From Candidatus Ozemibacter sibiricus (lineage in GTDB: Bacteria; Muiribacteriota; Ozemobacteria; Ozemobacterales; Ozemobacteraceae): a DNA stretch of 64,000 nt. The position numbers and the translations under genes are program-made. Location of the stretch: positions 372,001-436,000 of the forward strand of contig QOQW01000001.1 in the NCBI GenBank assembly GCA_003327425.1, given 5' to 3'. The notes under the pieces are model-generated. The model had not been told where the DNA came from, did not search any database, and saw only the letters and a program-made list of their open reading frames with translations. Below, piece by piece: positions 58,956 through 64,000 of the stretch; the stretch's first letter is position 1, and each line of letters starts with the position of its first letter.

Positions 58956-60614
58956 TTACTCGTCGTGCATCGAGCGGAACAGGCTGATCCGCTTGAGGTC
59001 GACGGCATCGAGCACGGACCCGTTGTAAACCGATTTGTTGAAGATGCCCCGGTCTTTGAAGATCTTGGTCAGAGCTTCGACGTTGGCACCCGCGTTCAGG
59101 TTCTTATCGGCGGCGATGATGGCGTTCGCCCCATCGAGGAACTTCGGGCTGCCCGCTTTCAGGTAATAGAAGCTGCTGTAGATGAGCAGGTCGGCCACCT
59201 TCGCGCCGAGGGCTTTGCGGATGTCCCAGAGGACGGCACCCCAGATCTTGCCGTCGGCATGCACCTCGCCCTGGATGTCTTCGGGATAGTGGAGGTTGTT
59301 GGTCAGAATGCGCAGGTAGGGTTTCCCCATCTTCGCGCAGGCCCATTCGCCCACCTTGTCGTCATCGGACAGGCTGCACGCGAAATAGTCGGCCTGGCCC
59401 TCGTTGATGGCGCCCGATTCGCCACTGTAGTTCAGTCTGACCACTTGATTGATCATGGCGTGGGAATATTCGTGGAAGCAGACGCTTTCTTCCTTGGCCA
59501 GGTCATTGAAGCGGTTGCCGTCGCCGAAGGCCATGGAATTCGACCACGGGCTGAAGAAGGCGTTGTCGTAATTCGTGCCGTAATGGACGGTGGCGGTGAT
59601 GGGCGTGTCGAGCTTGTTGAATCCCATTTCTTTGAAGAAATCATGAATGCGATTGATGTAGTGATAGATGTTCACTTCATCGAAATGGGTGTTCTCGGGC
59701 GGATAGATGTGGACATTGTCGCTGGCGGTGGACTCGGGGCCGTCTTCGTTCTGGACGTTGGCATAGAGTCCTTTCAGTGTCGAGGCGGTCAGATGTGGCA
59801 GATCGACGACGGTGGGTTCGCTGGCGGCCAGGGGATGATTGGGGAAGACCGCGCCCCGGCCGGTCGCGGTTTCCGGAGCGAAGGCCATCTGGTTGAGACG
59901 GGAAACCTCTTTCCCGGTATCGGCATCGATCAGGATTTCCCAGTCGCCCAAGGGAGACTGGCAGGAGAATTTCACATTGAACACCATGCGGCCGCGGCCG
60001 TCGGCCTGCGGCAGGATGGTCAGCTCGGCGCGGGGAATGCCGATGAGGCGCGTGGCGCCGATGGCCCGCTGGGCCGCCGCGATGGCCTGGAGCCGGCTGA
60101 GCGAGATCTGATTGGCGAACTCGCGGATGGTCGGCAGGGAGCCGTTGACCAGCCCGACCCGTCGATCCTTGCCGATGTGGACAGAGATGACGGCGTCATG
60201 CACTCGCACCCCGTCGACGACCATCTGCCAGGCGAAGTGCGACCCGCCGGCCGCCTCTTCGGCGCGCACGGGCGCCAGCAGATATTCGTCCTTGGTGTCG
60301 GGGATGTTGAACATGCGGGGATGGGAGCGGATGAACTGCCGAGCCGCCTCGGCCAGATCGCCGTTCAGGGGTTCGGACAAAGTGCCGCGCAGGCTCTCGA
60401 TCCGTTGGCCATCGGGGGCCACCTGGACCACCTCGAGGCCACGGGCCAGTGCCTCATCTTCGAACAAGGCATCGAGCAGGGTGGGGGATACCTTCACCGT
60501 CGGATGGGTCAGCGGTTTGCTATTGACGGTGGTGGGCGAGGCATCGAAGGCGGTAACGGTACAACTTACAGCGACGAGCAGGGCGGTCAGGACGAACAAG
60601 CGAAAACGATTCAT
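58956..60614 (-). CDS. exported metalloprotease, M36/fungalysin-like with FTP propeptide
   Basis: A 552-residue zinc protease. A signal peptide (MNRFRLFVLTALLVAVSC, possibly lipoprotein-like at its Cys) precedes a pro-region of the FTP/PepSY type (ARQFIRSHP to LIDADTGKEV, about 85-245). The catalytic domain has HEYSH (around 381), and the third zinc ligand is in GAINEGQADYFA about 25 residues later. This order is that of thermolysin-like M4/M36 proteases; GxINEGxADY favours M36. A GGGGAG lies nine bases before the ATG. Secreted protein degradation would supply the amino acid fermentation encoded at the other end of the window. Confidence 0.87.
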   Translation of the reverse strand: MNRFRLFVLTALLVAVSCTVTAFDASPTTVNSKPLTHPTVKVSPTLLDALFEDEALARGLEVVQVAPDGQRIESLRGTLSEPLNGDLAEAARQFIRSHPRMFNIPDTKDEYLLAPVRAEEAAGGSHFAWQMVVDGVRVHDAVISVHIGKDRRVGLVNGSLPTIREFANQISLSRLQAIAAAQRAIGATRLIGIPRAELTILPQADGRGRMVFNVKFSCQSPLGDWEILIDADTGKEVSRLNQMAFAPETATGRGAVFPNHPLAASEPTVVDLPHLTASTLKGLYANVQNEDGPESTASDNVHIYPPENTHFDEVNIYHYINRIHDFFKEMGFNKLDTPITATVHYGTNYDNAFFSPWSNSMAFGDGNRFNDLAKEESVCFHEYSHAMINQVVRLNYSGESGAINEGQADYFACSLSDDDKVGEWACAKMGKPYLRILTNNLHYPEDIQGEVHADGKIWGAVLWDIRKALGAKVADLLIYSSFYYLKAGSPKFLDGANAIIAADKNLNAGANVEALTKIFKDRGIFNKSVYNGSVLDAVDLKRISLFRSMHDE

Positions 60615-60643
60615 CTCTCTACTCCCCTATGAGGTTAAAAATA

Positions 60644-60652
60644 ATTCTACCA
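60644..60652 (-). promoter_or_regulatory. extended -10 before the protease gene
   Basis: Leftward TGG then TAGAAT (60649-60644) in an AT-rich patch 30 bases before the ATG. No good -35 is visible. The rest of the 60615-60918 interval contains only the hairpin at 60881-60909. Confidence 0.45.
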
Positions 60653-60880
60653 CTTTACCCACGGGGGAAGGAATCTCTTTTCGTTGCATTTCTGGGTGTA
60701 CCATATCTCGTGATTCATCATGATGAGGCGGCGCCTGGCGTGTGCCATGCATCCAGAGATGATACCAGGGGGTGCTGGGTGGAGGGCGAGGCGGAAGCCG
60801 CCTTCCTGGCGCTGGATCAGGGCCCTCGCCAGGCTGTTCTCCTGTGGGGAAGGCCAGGTGAAAACCCGCTGGAAGATGGA

Positions 60881-60909
60881 ACAGGGCGCCAGATGATCTG
60901 GCGCCCTGT
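60881..60909 (-). terminator. hairpin terminating the rpoD-tRNA transcript
   Basis: Thirteen perfect pairs (ACAGGGCGCCAGA with TCTGGCGCCCTGT) around a three-base loop, ten bases beyond the tRNA-Glu 3' end. The following T content is modest (TTCCATCTTCC), so it is a strong stem with a weak tail. Confidence 0.6.
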
Positions 60910-60918
60910 CCGAAGGAC

Positions 60919-60991
60919 CGCCCCCAGGGGGATTCGAACCCCCGCCGCAGCCTTGAAAGGGCTGTGTCCTAGGCCGCTAGACGATGGGGGC
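60919..60991 (-). tRNA. tRNA-Glu (TTC)
   Basis: A 73-base cloverleaf read leftward. The acceptor is GCCCCCA with TGGGGGC, the D-arm is GTCTAGCGGCCTAGGAC, the anticodon loop CTTTCAA has anticodon TTC, and the T-arm is GGGGG-TTCGAAT-CCCCC. The 3' CCA is not encoded. It follows the CAT tRNA on the same strand. Confidence 0.93.
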
Positions 60992-61010
60992 ATGATTGCC
61001 CGCGAGTGGG

Positions 61011-61083
61011 TGGGCCCAGCAGGGTTCGAACCTGCGACCAGCCGGTTATGAGCCGGCAGCTCTGACCGCTGAGCTATAGGCCC
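61011..61083 (-). tRNA. tRNA with CAT anticodon, probably tRNA-Ile2 (lysidine type)
   Basis: A 73-base cloverleaf. The acceptor is GGGCCTA with TGGGCCC (one G-T pair), the D-arm is AGCTCAGCGGTCAGAGCT, the anticodon loop is CTCATAA, and the T-arm is GCAGG-TTCGAAC-CCTGC. The C4-G69 and C5-G68 pairs are those recognised by TilS in E. coli tRNA-Ile2, and the TGGTCGC variable region also resembles it. Elongator tRNA-Met is the alternative. No encoded CCA. It lies 44 bases after rpoD. Confidence 0.9.
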
Positions 61084-61127
61084 GTGGGTCTGTTCAGTCT
61101 ACCACACTCGCCCCTCGCAGGCAAGTC

Positions 61128-62267
61128 TTATTCCATGTAAAATTCCTTCAATTTCTTCGACCGGCTCGGATGCCGCAGTTTGCGCAGCGCCTTGGCCTCG
61201 ATCTGCCGGATGCGCTCGCGGGTGACCCCGAACTTCTGGCCGACCTCCTCGAGCGTGCGTTGCCAGCCGTCTTCCAGACCGAAGCGGTATTTGATGACGC
61301 GGGATTCGCGTTCGGTCAGGGTCGACAACACCCGGTTGATCTGCTCCTTCAAGATCAGGTTGAAGGCGGTCTCGGCCGGCGGCAATGCCGATTTGTCCTC
61401 GACGAAGTCGCCGAGATGGGAATCTTCTTCGCCATTGATCGGGGTTTCCAGCGAGATCGGATCCATGGCCGTCTTCATGATGTTCTTGACCTTCTCGACC
61501 GGAAGGCCGACCTCTGCCGCGAGTTCTTCGATGGCCGGCTCGCGGCCGAGTTTCTGCATCATCTTGCGGCTGGCCTTGCGCAGCTTGTTGATGGTCTCGA
61601 CCATGTGCACCGGAATGCGGATGGTGCGCGCCTGGTCGGCGATGGCGCGGGTGATCGCCTGCCTGATCCACCAGATGGCATAGGTCGAGAATTTGTAGCC
61701 CTTGCGGTATTTGAATTTCTCGACGGCCCTGATCAGACCCTGGTTGCCTTCCTGGATCAGGTCGAGGAAGAGGAGCCCTCGCTTGGTATATTTCTTGGCG
61801 ACCGAGACCACCAACCGCAGGTTGGCTTCGATCAGCTTGCGCTGGGCCTCCTGGTCGCCGTGCTCGATGCGCTTGGCGAGCGTGATCTCTTCCTGGGTGG
61901 TGAGAAGGCGGATCTTGCCGATCTCGCGGAGGTAGACCCGAACGGAGTCGTCGATGTCATCGAAGTCCTGCTGGGCTTCGACGTAGTTCTCCTCCTTCTT
62001 GTCCTCCGGCATCCGGAGTTTTTCTTTGAGCTGGATCTCATCGTCATCGACGAGTTCGACGTTGGCCTCCATCAACAGGTCGATGACTTCCTCGAACACG
62101 GTGGTGTCGAGGCCGTCCGGCAGGACCTTGTTGATCTCCTGGTAGCTGAGGTAGCCCTGCTCCTTTCCCTTCTTGATCAGATCCTGCCGGATCTCTTCCA
62201 GGGTTTTCCCCGGGGCGGCAGGAGATGGCTGAGTGGCGACGGCGCGAGCCTGGGCGGTGCTGCTCAT
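61128..62267 (-). CDS. rpoD: primary sigma factor RpoD (sigma A)
   Basis: A 379-residue vegetative sigma factor. A short region 1.1 (ISYQEIN-type, about 25-80) is followed by [17 protein letters not shown] (1.2), the 2.1-2.4 block with [30 protein letters not shown] and [21 protein letters not shown], region 3, and region 4.2 with [21 protein letters not shown]. It lacks the long non-conserved insert of proteobacterial sigma70, as in Gram-positive and many deep-branching phyla. The ATG at 62267 has AAGGA at good spacing; the eight-residue longer ATG at 62291 overlaps dnaG and has none. Promoters in this window match the sigma70 consensus it should read. Confidence 0.95.
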   Translation of the reverse strand: MSSTAQARAVATQPSPAAPGKTLEEIRQDLIKKGKEQGYLSYQEINKVLPDGLDTTVFEEVIDLLMEANVELVDDDEIQLKEKLRMPEDKKEENYVEAQQDFDDIDDSVRVYLREIGKIRLLTTQEEITLAKRIEHGDQEAQRKLIEANLRLVVSVAKKYTKRGLLFLDLIQEGNQGLIRAVEKFKYRKGYKFSTYAIWWIRQAITRAIADQARTIRIPVHMVETINKLRKASRKMMQKLGREPAIEELAAEVGLPVEKVKNIMKTAMDPISLETPINGEEDSHLGDFVEDKSALPPAETAFNLILKEQINRVLSTLTERESRVIKYRFGLEDGWQRTLEEVGQKFGVTRERIRQIEAKALRKLRHPSRSKKLKEFYME

Positions 62268-62283
62268 GGATGGTTCCTTTTTC

Positions 62284-64000
62284 TTAGACATTTCTGCCGA
62301 GGAGGTCGATCTTGCGGCGCAGCTCGAATTGCTGGCGTTGCAGGTCGGCGAGCCTGGCTTGATCGCCGGCCTTCTCGGCCTTCGCGATCTGCGCCTGGAG
62401 ATCTTGGGATTCCCGCTTCAAGCGGTGGATCGCCATGCCTTTCACGCATTCCATGAACGGTTCGGGGGGGGCTTCCTCGAGCGCAATGATCAGGCCGCTC
62501 AGTCGGGACGCCAGTCTGGGTTCATCCAGGGCGCCGAGGAGGTCGGCGGGTTGCAGAGGGCCTTCGCCACGTTCGACCGTGTCGCGGATGAGTGAAAAGA
62601 TCTTCCCGAGATCGGGATCTGTGAAATCCGCTGAAGACAGGAGACTGCGAGTACGGGGGAATTCGTCGGGATGGTCGAGGAGATGCTTGAGCACCCACTC
62701 CTCGCGTCGCCGTTGCGCCGGCGGCACGGCGGAGGCAGGTTTCTCGGCAGGCGGGGCGGAGGACGTCGGTCGGTCCTGGGCAAACTGCGCTTCCAAGAGG
62801 TGGACGTCCAGGTCGAGGAGGCGAGCCATGGTCTTGATGGTTTCGCTGCGGGCGATGGGGCTCTCGATGGCCTTGATGTAATCCCGGAACTCACGGACCA
62901 GGCGCTCTTTGACGTGGACCTCCAAGGGGCGGGGCAAGCCGCGGGTGCGCATTTCCACGAGGAACGTGTAGATGTCCTGCGACGCCTTGAGACGCTCGAG
63001 GAACTTTTCGACTCCTTCCCGACGGATGAAGCTGTCGGGATCGTCCTTGGGGTCGGGGAACGACAGGATGCGGGCATTCAGCGGGGTATCCCGCTGCAGG
63101 GAGATGGCGCGGAGGGTGGCGCGCTGGCCGGCCTCATCCGCGTCGTAGGACAGATAGAGGGTCTGGGCATTGCGGGCCAGCAGTTGGAGCTGCTCGCTGG
63201 TGATCGAAGTGCCGAGGGTCGCTACCACGTTAGGCACCCCGCGTTGGACCAGGGAGATGACGTCGAGGAACCCCTCGACCACGATGGCGGCATTCTGGCG
63301 CCGGATCTGGGGAAGGGCGGCTTTGAAATTGAACAGCACCCGACGCTTGTTGAAGACCTCGGATTCGGGGCTGTTGAGGTATTTGGGTTCGTCGCTCTTG
63401 CCCAGGATCCGGCCGCCGAACCCGATGACCCGGCCGTGGGTGTCGAGAATGGGGATCATCAGGCGGTTGCGAAAGGTGTCGTAGTGGCCGGCCCCTGAAC
63501 CGTGCGCGCGGATGAGCCCGACTTTCTCGAGCAGCACCGTCGAATCGGCGTCTTTGGCGAACCGGCGGGCGAGCGCGTCGCCGGTCGGCGGGGCGAACCC
63601 GAGCTGGAAGGCGCGGGCGGTGTCCCAGTCGATCTCTCGAGTCTTCAGATACTCGCGGGCGGGCGCCCCGGTCTGAGCCTGGTAGAGCTGGCTGGCGTAG
63701 AATTTGGCGGCCTGCTCGAGCATCGCGAAGAAGGGGGCTTTCCGATCGGTCTCGGGGTCGACCGGCGCGGGCATCTCGATCCCCAGGCGTCTCGCCAGCA
63801 GCCGGACCGCCTCCGGGAAGGTCAATTTCTCGATCTCCATGAGGAAGGCGAAGACATCGCCGCCCTTCCCGCAGCCGAAGCAGTGGAAGATCTGCTTCTG
63901 GGGCACCACGTAAAAGCTGGGGGTCTTCTCCTGGTGGAAAGGGCACAACCCTTTGTACGTGCGACCGGATGGGATCAACCGCACATACTCTCCCACCAGT
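62284..64000 (-). CDS. dnaG: DNA primase DnaG, 5' end outside the window
   Basis: At least 571 residues, open at the right edge. The visible part starts within the zinc-binding domain, [21 protein letters not shown]...CFGCGKGGD; about 20-25 residues are missing. The toprim catalytic core follows ([27 protein letters not shown]). The C-terminal helicase-interacting region is joined by an Ala/Pro-rich linker. It makes replication primers. dnaG directly upstream of rpoD is the classic macromolecular synthesis operon order; rpsU, if present, would lie outside the window. Confidence 0.95.
   Translation of the reverse strand, partial: LVGEYVRLIPSGRTYKGLCPFHQEKTPSFYVVPQKQIFHCFGCGKGGDVFAFLMEIEKLTFPEAVRLLARRLGIEMPAPVDPETDRKAPFFAMLEQAAKFYASQLYQAQTGAPAREYLKTREIDWDTARAFQLGFAPPTGDALARRFAKDADSTVLLEKVGLIRAHGSGAGHYDTFRNRLMIPILDTHGRVIGFGGRILGKSDEPKYLNSPESEVFNKRRVLFNFKAALPQIRRQNAAIVVEGFLDVISLVQRGVPNVVATLGTSITSEQLQLLARNAQTLYLSYDADEAGQRATLRAISLQRDTPLNARILSFPDPKDDPDSFIRREGVEKFLERLKASQDIYTFLVEMRTRGLPRPLEVHVKERLVREFRDYIKAIESPIARSETIKTMARLLDLDVHLLEAQFAQDRPTSSAPPAEKPASAVPPAQRRREEWVLKHLLDHPDEFPRTRSLLSSADFTDPDLGKIFSLIRDTVERGEGPLQPADLLGALDEPRLASRLSGLIIALEEAPPEPFMECVKGMAIHRLKRESQDLQAQIAKAEKAGDQARLADLQRQQFELRRKIDLLGRNV

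Noticed and set aside
58905-60632. Antisense reading frame of 575 residues opposite the metalloprotease
   Set aside because: The sense strand has the HEYSH zinc motif, signal peptide and ribosome site; the antisense frame has none of these.
60629-61051. Plus-strand reading frame of 140 residues ending in GPAGFEPATSRL
   Set aside because: It runs antisense through both tRNA genes. The GPAGFEPATSRL ending is the well-known false translation of a tRNA T-arm, so it is not a protein.
1-64000. Search by eye for insertion sequences, phage genes, rRNA and attachment sites
   Set aside because: No transposase, integrase, terminal inverted repeats of element length, rRNA or tRNA-flanking direct repeats were noticed. 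Composition looks even except small AT-rich promoter pockets.

Overview
This 64-kb window is a GC-rich (roughly 60-65 % by eye), gene-dense bacterial chromosome segment. I call 49 protein genes (three of them weak: a bare start at the left edge, a 52-residue ORF and a poorly supported membrane-protein start), dnaG cut by the right edge, and two tRNAs. I see no insertion sequences, phage genes, rRNA or CRISPR. Housekeeping genes (dnaG, rpoD, clpX, pckA, hpt, folC, ychF, pilT) sit beside many multi-domain signalling proteins with unusual architectures. The mix suggests a deep-branching, fermentative, pilus-bearing bacterium. Candidatus Riflebacteria/Ozemobacter-like lineages would fit, but that is a low-confidence guess without a phylogeny.

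Layout. (1) 1-8.6 kb, minus strand: an eight-gene acyl-CoA/amino-acid catabolic operon behind one strong promoter, with two leucine-dehydrogenase-like genes, butyrate kinase, phosphate butyryltransferase, two acyl-CoA dehydrogenases and EtfAB. It resembles the Bacillus ptb-bcd-buk branched-chain amino acid locus joined to an Etf/acyl-CoA dehydrogenase module. (2) 8.7-12.6 kb: metallo-hydrolase, hpt, UDP-xylose synthase-like gene and a divergent htrA. (3) 12.7-24.5 kb: a small membrane ORF and a lipoprotein; an FHA-TadZ / Ser-Thr kinase / PP2C operon whose promoter carries a G10 tract; a second TadZ with a cNMP-binding-like domain; a secreted SH3-peptidase/propeller operon; namZ-like and folC. 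(4) 24.6-32.5 kb: PBP1A coupled to a class III cyclase of unusual topology; a cNMP/chemoreceptor-tip fusion with a long-tailed Hfq; ychF. (5) 32.5-46 kb: SpoIIE phosphatases, STAS, GGDEF, transketolase, a tandem terminator repeat before a uridine kinase, radC and an HD-domain gene. (6) 46-50 kb: two pilT-type ATPases and a second class III cyclase. (7) 50-64 kb: a 1774-residue internally duplicated envelope protein, pckA, clpX, an M36-like protease, two tRNAs, rpoD and dnaG.

The recurring theme is regulation: two class III cyclases, two cNMP-domain proteins, one diguanylate cyclase, one HD phosphohydrolase, a Ser/Thr kinase with its phosphatase, and two SpoIIE phosphatases with a STAS protein. 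A sigma70-type promoter can be read before many transcription units. Eleven have both hexamers, each with a 17-bp spacer and a -35 close to TTGACA, and most have a TG-extended -10.

The best candidates for something undescribed are: the paired leucine-dehydrogenase homologues, each missing a different catalytic lysine; the cNMP-chemoreceptor-tip/Hfq operon; the G10 promoter spacer; the tandem terminator-bearing repeat; and the giant duplicated membrane protein.
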